The notes beneath the pieces are model-generated. The model had not been told where the DNA came from. It did not search any database and saw nothing but the letters and a program-made list of their open reading frames with translations. From Adiantum capillus-veneris (lineage: Eukaryota > Streptophyta > Polypodiopsida > Polypodiales > Pteridaceae): a stretch of 64,000 nucleotides of DNA. The stretch is from NCBI GenBank assembly GCA_014529385.2, contig CM043965.1, positions 14,884,912-14,948,911 on the forward strand, written 5' to 3'. Positions within the stretch are counted from its first letter, which is position 1; each line of letters starts with the position of its first letter. Position numbers and translations under genes: made by a program. Shown here piece by piece: positions 32,927 to 44,755 of the stretch.

Positions 32927-35845
32927 TCATGGACTGAAATAGTCTTCGAGTTGACGGCTGGCGAGGCGGGCTCTAAGTGCTTGTAGTGCTTTTTGATATC
33001 TGATCCGTCGTTCTTTCTCAGGGACTTGCAAAAATTGAATAGTGACTTTATTTTTGAGTTCTATGGCTGAATATCCAACAACCCTTGATATCAAATTGTT
33101 GATCATTGACCCAAAAATCTTTGTACGCCATGTGAAGAATTCTATGTAAAAAGATTCTTCGAATGCCAAAATATTGTTGGATGGCAAGAACATACATCTG
33201 GTGTAGAAGCTATAGAGGACTTCTTCTAAAGGTTGTCTACTCAAATCATGGCACAAGCCTTTGTTACCTTCTAAGAAAGACATCCATGGTGCTCCTGCTT
33301 GCTCAGGCTCATGCAAAACTTGGATGCAAGTGAGCAGCATTCTGCAGATTTTATATAGCATTGCACATGAGAGGTCAGAGAGGCTCTTGAAGAAGTTCAT
33401 GGCACCCATTAGGGTTTTCACCATGTATTCCTCAGTCTTGCTTCCTTGCTTTGGAGATGGAAATTTTGGGTAATTGAGCCAAGTTGGTCTCTTCTTCTTT
33501 AATGATTTGTGTGTCTGTCCTTACCCTTAGTACAATACAGAATGTCAGGTCTTTCTGAATTGATGCAGGTGCCCTTGTAAACAAGAAAAGATATCTTGAG
33601 TTTTTGTTGAGCCAATTCTTTCTCCGTTTGGGGTGGAGAGCATCTGAACCTTCTTCTTGCATATCTTTGTAAAGTCTTTCTTTTACTTGCAGTAGCTCCA
33701 CTTTTATTAAAGGGTAGACCAGCGATTGTTGATGCCAGTGAGAATTAATCTGGTTGGGAGTGCGTTGTGTTACATTCACTGAGTGAAGAACTCTCAACTC
33801 CCAATCCATTGCCACTTTCCATTCAGCATCCACTTCATAGACAATTTGTTCTTTAAGTGCATCTTCTTTAGCTTTAGAGAGTTAGACCATTGGCACTTGT
33901 TCCTCTTTGGTGATTTGGTACTTGGAATTTAGAATCTCCTGTTTGCCCTTTTGTTGGGCGCTATGTTTCCATATCTGCAAAGGAGACTGATGGTTGTCTA
34001 TATTTGGTTGTTCAGAGGTACCTACCTTCTCTTGAGCTTCCATATGCCCTTCTCTCAGCAGCTGGTTGGCTCTCTTTAAATCCTCTATCTTCTTGAGCAA
34101 TTGCTCTTCTCTTTGTACTTGCATTAGGGTGAGGTCCCTTCTTTGTGTTTGTTTCGGCTTCAACTCAAGTTCTAGATCTTTGTTCCTTTTTTCCAAAGTC
34201 TTGTAGACTTCATCTGTCCCCTTGAGTGAAGCTACAACTAGATTTTCCCTTATCTGCTTTAGGAATGCTACTTTGTCATCGATTCTCTACTCTGAGTATT
34301 GCAAAGAGGAATTTGCTACATTTAATCATATTTGGAGCTTTTGTACTGACTGAGTAGTGCTCAAAAGTTTTTTGGTTAGTTCAATCAGTAGTTGTTGGTC
34401 CTTGCTTTTACATGCATCTGATAGCTTTCAGAGAAGCTGAGAAGCTCTCCTAAATCTTTCATCTCCTTTTGTTGCCTTTTTTTGACAATTTGGTGTTGCT
34501 CTGCTTCATTTTTTAGCTCTTTGATCTAGCCTTGAAGATTCTCAATGATGTTCATCCTGTCTTCAAGCTCGCCTTGGAGAGTATTAATAACTTGTTCCAA
34601 CTCTCAAGCTTTATTTAGCACTACAGTTAAGAGCTATTGTTTGCATCTTCTTTGTCATCATCTGCATCTGCTTTGCATATTCACTGACCTGGATGATCAC
34701 TTCATCTGTTGTTTCCCATTCTTCAAATTCTACTTGAGGCTGCTTAGAAGTTCCAGCAGATTTGTCTTGCGGCTCTTTAGACAGCTCAGTGGATTCTGCA
34801 TGTGGATTTGTAGCTAGTTCAGCTAATTCCATTTGTGGTGATGTAGAAGCTCTAGCTTCATCTTTGTCTATTTCCTTGGGTTGTTCAGAACTGGCTTCCT
34901 CCTCTTCATTCTCTCTCCCTTTCGTTTCCTTGCCTTCATTGGATTTGGTAGTTGGTGAAGGGCTTAGACTAGGCATTGGTTGGTCTTCTTGTTTAGTAGT
35001 GGTTGAAGGTGGTCTTGAAGACATTTCTCCTTTTTTGTTGTGGTTCAGTTTGTTGTGTAGATTTTTCTTGCCTTTGTTTCTCTTCTCTTGCTTTTCTTTG
35101 TGCTTCTAAAGTCTCCTGTATCTTTAGGGATTTGGCTTTCGCATACATTCCCTCAAGCAGATCCTTCGGATCTTTTTGGATCTTCTTCTCAGGGTTCTTG
35201 GTCCTAGGACCCTTGATTTCCCTTGGACTCCATGATTCTGGGTTTTCTCTTGTAACTTGGCGACTTCGTTCATAAGATTCTTTTTCCCTTTCAAACCTGG
35301 CTTGTTTCTGTTGAGGTTCTTCTTGATGGGCTGGCACTGCTTTTCTCTTCATTTCTTCTCTCCTTGCCCTTTCTTCTTTATTGTCAAAACTCTCTTCACT
35401 GCTATGGGCTTTAGGCGAGCTTTCTACTAATTTTTCATGTGATTTATATATTCTTTTCTTCTTTAATCTAGTGGTTTGTGGAGAGGGTTGAGCTAAGACT
35501 ATCCATGTATTCTGATTTGGGGCTGGCGGCAAGTTTTTGGCCATTCCAATAGCATGGTATGCAATCCGGCGGGCTAGAACTTGTGGAGCTCCCAGATATG
35601 TTACTTTTCCTTCCTTCTTCGTGCTCTTGAGTGTTGTAAGCACGTACTGAGCGTGATCTATTGTTTGTCTTATTGTTGACTTTAATACCTGCGTGAAAGT
35701 AGTTGCAACTGCATGATTTGGAGTAGTGTATCTTGGTGGTCTCTTTGAGAGGAAGTGGAAGTGTTGATGATAGAGATGGGCAGGATCCTCCACGATTTAT
35801 AATAAGGTCAGAGAAGGTGGTAGAAGTTGTATCCTTGGTGAATGT
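32927..35845 (-). pseudogene. Element G extra ORF (ORF3), C-terminal part
   Basis: This follows the nested copia on the minus strand and continues the ORF that starts near 41.6 kb. From 35,793 it reads MEDPAHLYHQHFHFLSKRPP and VLKSTIRQTIDHAQYVLTTL, then a long Lys/Glu/Arg-rich region (35,500-35,000: KKKRIYKSHEKLVESS, REEMKRKAVPAHQEEPQQKQ), an acidic Ser/Glu segment (34,990-34,620), a coiled-coil-like stretch (34,196-33,882) and a C-terminal part (33,833-32,927: MDAEWKVAMDWELRVLHSV, ending RARLASRQLEDYFSP). It ends just before the polypurine tract. Several frame shifts are present. Extra ORFs after the integrase are known in Tat/Athila-type elements, with unknown roles; no catalytic motif is visible here. 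Confidence 0.6.
35841..35845. other. Target site duplication AATGT (left)
   Basis: AATGT directly before TGTTGGAATT; repeated at 41,001-41,005 directly after ATGGTAACA. Confidence 0.9.
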
Positions 35846-36072
35846 TGTTGGAATTAGGTTTGCAGGGAAATGCACATAGCTTGGAGAAGATGAAGGAAGC
35901 TCAAGGCACACAACAGAGAGTGTATTACTTAGTGTGGAATGGAAAGATAGATATCCCTAGAATGAATAGGCGTATATGCAATGCACAGGGGGAAATTCTC
36001 CTAGAGAGGGGAAAAATGTCCCGACGGTCCTAGTGTGTTCACACACATCACTACCGCATGTATATGGTAACA
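35846..36072 (-). repeat. 3' LTR of nested copia (227 bp)
   Basis: TGTTGGAATTAGG...TGGTAACA. On the minus strand it follows the polypurine tract CCAGGGGGGGAC (36,073-36,083). Confidence 0.92.
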
Positions 36073-36950
36073 GTCCCCCCCTGGAGTGATGTAGTGAATG
36101 AGATCTGGCACATGAGTAAAGGGAAGTGCCATGGCCTGAGGACATGATTAGTCCACAAAGGGGAGTAAGTCCAAAGCTTTGTGGAAAGCTTCAAACTTCT
36201 CACAAGACAATGCCTTTGTGAAAAGATCCACAAGGTTGTCCTGTGTTGGCACATAAGCCAAGTTGATCTCTCCTCCTGAGAGCCTCTCCCTAACATAGTG
36301 GTAATGCACCTCAATGTGCTTTGTGCGAGCATGAAAAATTGGGCTCCTTGCAACTACGAATGCACTTTGATTGTCAGTGTAGATAGTGTTGGCTTTGTCA
36401 TGTCCAACACCCAAATCATCCATAAGGCGTCTCAGCCATACACACTCAACCGTAGATGTGAAGACTGCCCTGTACTCAACCTCACAACTAGAAGTGTCCA
36501 CAGTAGGTTGCTTCTTTCTCAACCATGATATACATGAACTACCAATCATGAAACAGAAACCACTTGTGGACACTCGTGTGTCAAAACAACCAGCACAATC
36601 TGAGTTCAAAAAAGAATGTAAGTCTCACGGAAATGATCCCCCCTTGGGATAAAACAAGCCAAGATGTAAAGTGCCACTCAACTAGCAGAAAATCCTCTTG
36701 ACAGCCTGCCAATGCTTAGATCCTAGGCTATGCACAAATCTACTAACCTGTGAGACTGCAAACTGAATATCCTACCTCATGTTGCATACATAAATGAGTT
36801 AGTGAACAGCAGTTTGGTAAAGAGTGACATCAACACAATCACCAGCATCATGTGGACTCAACTTCAAACCTCTTTCCATGGGAGTGGCAATAGGTTTGCA
36901 ATCCGCAAGTCCAAAGTTACATAGCAATGTCTCTATGTAACTTTTTTGAC

Positions 36951-37108
36951 ACAAGGCAATACCACCATCACATTGCTAAAACTTTATGCCCAACTAATGA
37001 TGCAATAGCCCCAAAACTTTCAGGCTGACACAAGGAAATACCACCATCACACTGCTTAAACTTTATGCTCAACTAATGATGCAATAGCCCCAAATCTTTC
37101 ATCTTGAA
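36951..37108. repeat. 79-bp tandem duplication inside copia RT
   Basis: ACAAGG.AATACCACCATCACA.TGCT.AAACTTTATG.{CAACTAATGATGCAATAGCCC} recurs at 36,951 and 37,030. 79 is not a multiple of three, so the RT frame is lost right after KMKDLGLL. Confidence 0.88.
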
Positions 37109-40100
37109 AGTAGCATTCAAATCAGCCTTAAATTCAGTAATATGTGCCTCATTGGGACCACTAATCACCAAATCATCCACATAAAGAACAACAACAAGAA
37201 GTACATTGCCCTCACGCTTAACATACAATGTGCTTTCTGTTGGACTGTTACAAAAGCCTCGTTTGACCAAATGAGTGCCATCTTTCTCATACCAAGCACA
37301 AGGAGATTGCTTCAACCCATACAAAGCCTTCTTACATTTACACACTTTGTCCTCTTGTCCTTTCTTGACAAAACCATGAGGCTGCATTACATAAAATTCC
37401 TCAAATATGATACCATTCAAGAAAGTAGTAATAATGGCTGACTGATGTACATCCCAACCAAAATGAGCTGCCAATGCACTTAGAAAACGAACATTATTCA
37501 TACGACAAGTGGGAGTAAAAGTTTCTTTATAATCTATGCCTTTTTGCTGTGCATAGCCTTTTGCGACAAGTTGAGCCTTATGGAAATCAACCTCACCATC
37601 CGGCTTGCGTTTCAACTTGTAAAACCACTTTGTACCAATGCCTTTTTGCCAGGAGGAGGAGGACGAAAATCACATAAAGTCCATGTGTCATTTTTTATAA
37701 GTGCATCATTTTGATTGGATGGCAACCATCCAATTTTTTGAATTCTGTGCTTCATCAAAAGACAGAGGTTCCTCAACATCATGTAAGCTAGACACAGCCA
37801 AAGCATAACAATCTGATGCATAAGAGGCATGGAAAGAGCCTTAACGAGTACTACTAGACAAAGGTGCATCCAATTTACTATCACGCAAAGTGTGCACCAG
37901 CCATTTTGGCATACCTCTAGCCTGCTCATTTTCAGCCCTTTCTTCATCAAGTGCATCATGCATATCTGCATTAGTAATAGGTTGATCTGTAACATTTTCA
38001 AAAACCCCCATAGGCTGTACATTTGCCTCGTTGGAATTTACATTTGTACTTCCACCACTAAAAAGAGGCAAAAAAGTGTCATAAATGCCCTGTGAGCTTA
38101 CATTACTGGCTCTAGTACATGACAGCAAAGGTTGAACAAAATCTTCCACAAACACAACATTACGTGAGAACAAAAATTCTTTTTTTGTGGATGGTACAAC
38201 CTGTAACCTTTGCTTTCAGCACTATAACCAACAAAAATACATTTGACAACCTTATCATCCAATCTTTTGTGCTGCACTTATAGCACTAAACCATAAGCCA
38301 AACAACCAAAAACACGCATGTGCTCAATCGATGGCTTTCTATCATGCCATGCTTCATATGGAGTCATAGACTGCAATGCTTTCGTAGGACACATGTTGAG
38401 TACATAAGTGGCACACATAACAGCCTTGAGCCAAAACAAACGTGGTAAAGCTTGACTTGACCATACATCTTGCAATTTTCATAAGAGACCCGTTTTTCCT
38501 CTCAGCAACACCATTTTTCTGAGGCGTATACGAAACTGTACATTGGTGTTTTATCCCACGACTAGCCAAAAATGCATTAAATTCATGAGACATATACTCC
38601 CCCCCCTCAATCGGAACGGAGGGTGCCCATAGTACATTTTGAGACATTTTCAATGATAGCCAAAAATTGTTTGAAGCAAATAAAAACTTTGGACTTTTCT
38701 TTAAGCGGAAATACCCATGCATGCCTAGAGTAATCATCAATGAGAGTCACAAAGTAAAGGTAATTTCCCAAGGAAGGATTTTACATGGGCCCACAAACAT
38801 CACTATGCACAAGCTGCAACCTGCATGTGGCCCTAACTGAACCATCCTTTGGAAACTTAGAACACTACATCTTACCCAAAATATAGCCTTGTTTGACGGG
38901 TGCTTCAAGAGGTGGCAAAGAAGAAACCATATCAGATTTTTGCAAATGCAGCAAACTGGCAAAATTCAGATGCCCAAAACGTGCATGCCACAATTTTGCA
39001 TATGAAACAGCCCTTGAATCTGCAGCTGCATTTGCAAAATTTTGTCCACACTTGTCTTACAAAGTGAGCTTATGTAGCCCACCGCATAAAATTGCTAGAT
39101 GCAACAATTTCATCATTGAGATTAAGATCATGTATTGTACATCTATCATCCACAAATTTGACTACAAGTCCAAGTCTAGCAAGTGCAGATACAAACAAAA
39201 TATTCTTCCTGATCCCAGGTACATAAAGTGCATCAACAAGTGTGAAAGAACTGCCATTTGCAGCAGTAAGCACAATCTTTTCAACTCCCTGAATCGGATA
39301 AGAGGCATTGTTGGCACAAGTGACTGAATTCCCATGAGGAACAGACTCAAGAGTCTAGAGAGGTAAACAATTCACGATGTGAGGTAATGTGCTTTGTAGA
39401 ACCACTAACAAAATACTACACATGAATCTGCAGCACTAACATACATGCATCATGGACAGCAGGATTGTAAGTGCACTCTACACTAAAAGCCCATTCTGCA
39501 TCAACATCAGTATCACAATCTCCTTTGACAGAAGACTCTACAATCGCTGCACTTGTATTGGACCCTATAGTCGATCGAGCCTCTTTTGCCTTCAATTTTG
39601 GACATTGCTTGATAAAGTGATCATTAGCTTTACAATAATGGCAACACATCTTCTTTTTCTCTTATCACCAGAATCGCCAGATGAAGTGCTGCCAGCAGAA
39701 GCATTAGGAACAGAAGTTTTCCACTTGCAGCAAAACCATAAGAAGTGGTTACATTGTTGTTCCCACCTTTTCTTTAAGCTGCAATAAAATCGTGTTCAAT
39801 TGCATGCTACATAGTCCTGTTCTTTCTGGAAAGTGACTCTTGCAACAACAATGTGCATAATGCATCAAACTTGACAACTTTAGGATTTGCTTAGGTTACA
39901 AGTCTCCAAGTACTAGCAAAAGTATGGTAAGAATCTGGCAAAGCATCAAGAACAATCTGCACAAGGGAGCTGTCTCAAATGACTTCACCTGCATAAAAAA
40001 GCTGCTCATTAATATTCTTGACACCAGCAAGGAAGGTGTCCATATCATCTTCCTCATGCATAATCTTCGACACCAGCTCCTCGCGCAGCAATGAAATTTT

Positions 40101-40328
40101 TGCCCAAGACCAGTCAGAATATCCCAAGCCTGTTTTGCAGATTTTGCTCAATGAATGTGAGAAGTAATGGTGTGCTTCACACACAACGCAATCAACACAT
40201 GAGTGTGCGCATCCTTTACATCCCAACGATCTTCTTCTGTCGTAGGCAAAACAAATCTAACAGTAGTAATCCTTGCAGCAAGACCTGCAACATCATAAAC
40301 ATCGCCTATATCCTCGAAACCAAGGCGT

Positions 40329-40426
40329 ACATCAATGCCCTGCACAATATTCTAGACACCCTTTGAAACAAGAACGCACATCAATGCCGTGCACAATATT
40401 CTAGACACCCTTTGACACAAAAACGT
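40329..40426. repeat. 49-bp tandem duplication inside copia gag
   Basis: ACATCAATGCC.TGCACAATAT followed by TCTAGACACCCTTTGA.ACA recurs at 40,329 and 40,378. 49 is not a multiple of three, so the gag frame shifts after MMQHVFVSKGV. Confidence 0.88.
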
Positions 40427-40768
40427 GTTGCATCATGTAAGCCCACATAGGGTAATTGTCCCCATCCAATCTATCCTCAGCAGCAAACATCTTGAACAAA
40501 TCTGTGTTGTTGTCAGCCATGGTAAATGATGCACCTGATGTGAAAACTGCCCGAAAAGAGGATATAGCACAAACCGTAGAATAATATTGTAAGGGACCTA
40601 TTATGCAAAAAACAGCAATGACAAAAATTTTCACAAAATGATAGAATAGCCTGTGTAGTACTATTTGTAGTGGAAATGGAGGCCAAAATGAGACAAAGCT
40701 CACTGAAATTGGAGAAAGTGAGCAGGCGTGTGCTCGTGCTGCTGTTAGCGACTAAGCTCGAGAGGATG

Positions 40769-40786
40769 CAACCTGCTTTATTACCA
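40769..40786 (-). other. Primer binding site of nested copia
   Basis: On the minus strand TGGTAATAAAGCAGGTTG begins two bases after the 5' LTR. It resembles the initiator-Met tRNA complement used by most copia elements (TGGTATCAGAGC), with changes. Confidence 0.7.
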
Positions 40787-40788
40787 AT

Positions 40789-41000
40789 TGTTGGAATTAG
40801 GGTTGGAGGGAAACACACACAGCTTGGAGAAGACGAAGGAAGCTCAAGACACACAACAGAGAGTATATTACTTAGTGTGCAATGGAAAGATAGATAGCCC
40901 TAGAATGAATGGGCGTATATACACCTCCTAGAGAGGGAAAAAATGCCCTGACAGTCCTAAGTGTGTTCATACACATCACTACCACATGTATATGGTAACA
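40789..41000 (-). repeat. 5' LTR of nested copia (212 bp)
   Basis: TGTTGGAATTAGGG...TGGTAACA, about 15 bases shorter than the 3' LTR because of a gap near 40,925. Confidence 0.92.
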
Positions 41001-41005
41001 AATGT
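41001..41005. other. Target site duplication AATGT (right)
   Basis: Second copy of AATGT, directly after the terminal CA of the nested copia. Confidence 0.9.
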
Positions 41006-41583
41006 ACCAATTGTCTTCCTATCTCTGGCCTTCATTGTCATGCCTTCAGTTTGGCAGCTTTAATGCCTCATCCACTATGTCTTTGTTAATAGCCACTTTG
41101 GCTTTCTGGTCTTGTTGATCAGTGATCTGAGTTGATCCATCCTCTTTGATTGTGGATAACGATTCATAGTGGCTCATTGGAAATCTACTCCACATGGCTC
41201 TTGATCGTAGAATTCTTGAAGTCCTAACATTCTATTGACTTCTTTTGTGGTTGGCTTAGCGGCTACATCATAAACTTCTTTGGGTAGCATCTGCAACTCT
41301 ACCTGGTTTCCATCTTCGCTCTTGAATTTGTCGGTGAATATTGTGGTGTTGTGTTCTTCAAGTTGTTCTTTTGATAAGTAGGTTACCTCGGCCGTTTTCA
41401 TTGAACTCGGCTCCAATTGTTATGGTGGCGATTCTTGCAGCTTTTTTTCTGATTCATCCTCTTCTTTGCTTTCTCAGCTGCTTGCATTGCACCTATTAGG
41501 AGAATATAGTTCGTAGTTAGAAAATTCCACAATTTCCAATCTGAAATGCCTTGTGTCTGAATTTGCTGGCAAATGATGTCCAT
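41006..41583 (-). pseudogene. Element G extra ORF (ORF3), N-terminal part
   Basis: Before the copia insertion on the minus strand: an N-terminal stretch from 41,583 (MDIICQQIQTQGISDWKLWN), then MEPSSMKTAEVTYLSKEQLE, the segment MLPKEVYDVAAKPTTKEVNR with LGLQEFYDQEPCGVDF, and in the next frame SHYESLSTIKEDGSTQITDQ and AKVAINKDIVDEALKLP up to the copia border (NWYI). The pattern of a short FY..V segment followed by V.I..(I/V)..LLxLP is reminiscent of plant-transposon-associated ORF domains; this is inference. Frame shifts near 41,180 and stops near 41,030 are present. Confidence 0.5.
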
Positions 41584-41673
41584 TTTGCTTCAAATCAATT
41601 TTGGAGCATGCATAGATGCATAAAAACGTGTAAAGATAAAAAACATTCAATCTAGGCAAAATTTGCAACATAA

Positions 41674-42244
41674 GTAGATAATCACAGTTATTTACAATAG
41701 GGGAATTTTTTCAACCTTTTGCATTTTTTACTTCACAGGCTTGAAAAACATGTGATTTAGATACTTTGACTGAAGTGTGGACTCATTTGAGTGTACAGGG
41801 TGAAAATGGTGCTAGATTTAGGCTTCAGACTCTGAAACAGTAGATATGAAGGGATTTTGGGTTTTTGTGATCAAACTTGATTGGTGGACTTGTCACATCA
41901 TGTACTTTGGTCCCATAAGGTCAAAGTTGAAATTTGGACTCATTTTGGTGAAAAAGTAAATAATCACGAGATTATTAACTCTTTCATCAAATTGGACATT
42001 TTTTGTTGCAAGTTGGTTCTAGACATGTTATAGAGCCTCCGTGTGAGATATGGGATGATTTGGATCAAAAAAGCTGACAAATAATTCAAAATTTGGATAG
42101 AAGAGCATTTAGTGCGTTTTTTGACAAAATCTGAGATTTTCTTGATCTTTTGGGTATGAGATAAATATGTATAAGTGATAGGTGAAGCAAAATAATGATT
42201 TTCAGGCCATTTGTGCACAAAAGTAAATAATTGCGATTATTTAC
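41674..42244. repeat. Palindrome-bearing repeat block 2 (period 282/267)
   Basis: Palindromes built from the arms GTAAATAATC and GATTATTTAC lie at 41,674-41,695 (imperfect), 41,956-41,979 and 42,223-42,244, spaced 282 and 267 bases. The sequence between them is diverged but shows related landmarks (for example GACATGTTATAGAGCCTCCG near 42,023). A half-site occurs at 42,663. The block lies between the retropepsin-like ORF and the extra ORF of element G. The rest of 42,260-43,618 shows no gene. Confidence 0.75.
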
Positions 42245-43618
42245 TACAGTCACATTTTTGCATGAAAAGATAACTTTATGACCTACACATCTTCATTCCA
42301 TCTCAAATAAGTCCGAAAATGAATTTGGTAGGATTTGGTTATGTCGGCATCACTTCGTGCTCTTGCAAACTTTGAAATCACTGGTTTTTGTTATTACTTG
42401 GTGTGTAGAGTTGTTCAGTCACTTTTGAAGCCATGGACTTGTCCGCTATATAGTCCTGATGCTGCTCATCCAGTTTGGGTTCATTTGGAGTCAGCTTGAC
42501 TTTATAAGTCAAATTTGACACTTTGTAGTCTTTGAGTTGTTTCCTGTTGTTTGAGAGCTTACCTTGAGTGTTTTCTTGAAACCATCTAGGTACATTGTGT
42601 ATACACCTTGTCTATAAGCTGCCCGTGGAGTCATAATTCAATTCTGGCATGTGGCCAAAACCTAGATTATTTACTTGGGACCCCCTCAATCCTTGCCAAA
42701 TGGTCATCTAATGATATAAAAGTGTTCTACTATCTAGGGGCATGATACATTTCAAGTCTTGTCCAATTCGGTTGAGATGACAGGCCGCTATGGTCATTTT
42801 TGTGTCGTAGGAATTCGTACATAGCTAAGATTCTAGGGTTTTTTCCTGGGCCTAGACTTGCTATCCGACATTATAGAAACGTTCTTTGATAATTTTAGAA
42901 CTTACCCCTCATGTCTCTTGTGAGACAGCACTGAAAATGGGCGACTGTGGACTTCAAAAATCGTGCGCGAAGAAGGTAGAGAGCTCTCTTCTCCAAGAGT
43001 GACTAGTGGAAATGAGGTGATTTTGGGCTACCTTGGATATCTATACTCGAACTTCCCAAACTATTTTTCCCCAGATTCCCCTATTTGTCCTACTAAGTCG
43101 TGAAATCTACGTTAGACTTGAAAATTTCCTCAATCGAACTCCGTTGGCTCATTCTACACGAATTTGCAGAAACAGGCCTTGGCAGCCTAATTTTGATAGA
43201 AATTTTTTGTGTATGTCCGTCCTGTTCTTATCATCAGCATATCTTCAGTTTCTCCATTTGAGCTCATTTGCTATTTATTATTAATTTTTGACCTGTTTAT
43301 TAAAAAAATCAAAGAAAATAATAAAATGCATTCAAAAAGAAAATTGAAAATCAACAATTAAGAAAAACACTATTTCATTACTTTTTGATGGATTTCTCCA
43401 TTTTCAAGCTCCAATATCAAGAAAAATTGATGAAAATAAGCAAAAAAGACTATTTTTCAGTGTAATTTCTTATAGTATATACAGTAATTACACTCATCGG
43501 GGAGATGCTATCAGCTGAAATTCCCCTGTTGATGATTTTTAAGGGCATTATTAGGTAATTTTTCAAAAAACCACATGTTAACATCCAACCCTTTTTCCTC
43601 CCTCTTCAAACATTACCC

Positions 43619-44755
43619 TTAACTAATGAAGTTTCCTTCCACCCCTCCTAGATGGAGTACTTCGGGAGGACTGTGTGCATGGGTTGAACAGTTGTGTCTA
43701 TGCCTAGCCATGGTTGGCTCTATCATGCTTAGAAGGTCAATGTAATTCAAACTAGTAAGCGGTGCAAGAATTGGGTCTTGAGTAGTTAACTCAAGGGTTT
43801 CCGTCGTCGAGGTTTTTTGTTGATGTTTTCTAAATAGCAAATTTTGTAGTTTATGTGCTCTTTGCCTGATTGTACCATCTGGATGCTTTGGCACACTAAT
43901 TTCCTGAGCTGTAGGTATCAATGATGACGGTTGCTTAGATTTAACTCTCCATTGGTATTTTGGTTTTTCGTTGATGAACTGTTGTGGTTGAGTGTTTTGA
44001 GATTTAACTTTCCACTGATACGGTTTTACAGTTTGTGGAGAACATAAATGCTCCTTTGGTTTCCAAACCCATCTAGTGCTAGTTTCTCTTCTAAAAGATG
44101 TTTTTCTCTGAGTTGTTAGGTGTGAAACTTTCTTCAGTATGGAGATGAGTTTTCGGGCACCCAAATTTGAGACGGATTGTCCTTGATTTGTGCTTTTGGT
44201 ACCCAAATTTGCCTGAATCCTTGCATGTTTCTTGTAGCATTTGATGGCCTAGAGGATGAAGTAGATTGATTATTCCCTGGTTTCTATTGTGGGCGGCCTC
44301 TTTTCCGTTCCTCTTTTCTTGATGCAATTGGAACTAAGAGTTGTCCTCCATATTTTGAGTTGATTGGTGTCCCAATCTGGTAATGCCTTGTATGTCCGCA
44401 TCCATGAGATTCCAAGAATCATCAGTTCATTTATATGTTCATCTGATATGCATACAAATTGATGAGGGCATGAAAATCCATTTACTATCACGTTCAAGTT
44501 GACTACCCCTAATGACAATGTTGGGTTTTTGTTGCATCATTTGATAGCAGATATTCTCTATGCTAAAGACTGATTCGTAGCTTTCTTGTAAGTGGAATAA
44601 ATGATTGCACTCATTTGAGCTTCGATATCTATTAATGGATTTATTCTATGATTGTTCAGTTGTACTGTGATGCAAAGGTCAATTCCATCCAACCATTCAT
44701 CATCCGTTGACATTGCATCATTTTGTGATTCCCATAGTCCGCCATCTAGTTCCAA
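43619..44755 (-). pseudogene. Retropepsin-like domain with basic tail, 3' of integrase (element G)
   Basis: On the minus strand from 44,755: DLCITVQLNNHRINPLIDIE with AQMSAI (active-site region; Asp codon 44,627-44,629), then in the next frame NLNVIVNGFSCPHQFVCISD and ELMILGISWMRTYKALPDW (44,500-44,390). This is the two-part retropepsin pattern: LIDTGA-like box, beta strands, then ILG-W(M/L)..Y. The Thr-Gly of the triad reads Ile-Glu, so the enzyme is probably inactive. A basic, Trp/Lys-rich region follows (44,206-43,619: WKPKEHLCSPQTVKPYQWKV, YQWRVKSKQPSSLIPTAQ). In gypsy elements the protease normally lies between gag and RT; here it follows the integrase. Confidence 0.65.

Larger units (their letters stand above)
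36148..40520 (-). pseudogene. Copia gag-pol polyprotein, nested element, disrupted
   Basis: From the minus-strand ATG at 40,518-40,520 (MADNNTDLFKMFAAEDRLDG, DNYPMWAYMMQHVF): gag to about 39,980; a CCHC zinc knuckle CHYCKANDHFIKQC (intact) at 39,649-39,600; protease region 39,350-39,070 (SFTLVDALYVPGIRKNILFV; the DSG triad is not clear); integrase 38,740-38,278 (GGEYMSHEFNAF, YTPQKNGVAERKN); RT 37,615-37,073 (VDFHKAQLVAKGYAQQKGID, VVLYVDDLVISG); RNase H 36,609-36,148 (DCAGCFDTRVSTSGFCF, IYTDNQSA, RTKHIEVHYHYV, FTKALSCEK). The frame is broken by stops and by two short tandem duplications (79 bp and 49 bp), each shifting the frame. Catalytic YVDD is intact. Confidence 0.88.
35846..41000 (-). 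mobile_element. Full-length Ty1/copia element nested in element G
   Basis: 5,155 bp bounded by LTRs (35,846-36,072 and 40,789-41,000), an AATGT target duplication, a primer site (40,769-40,786) and a polypurine tract (36,073-36,083). The internal order on the minus strand is gag, protease, integrase, RT, RNase H, which is Ty1/copia. It interrupts the extra ORF of element G, so it is the younger insertion. The two LTRs differ at many positions and the upper lacks about 15 bases near 40,925, so it is not recent in absolute terms. A 3'-end relative lies at 29,643-30,100. Confidence 0.93.

Noticed and set aside
34545-35275. Plus-strand frames of 90-115 codons
   Set aside because: They are antisense to the Lys/Glu-rich extra ORF of element G and mirror its codon bias.
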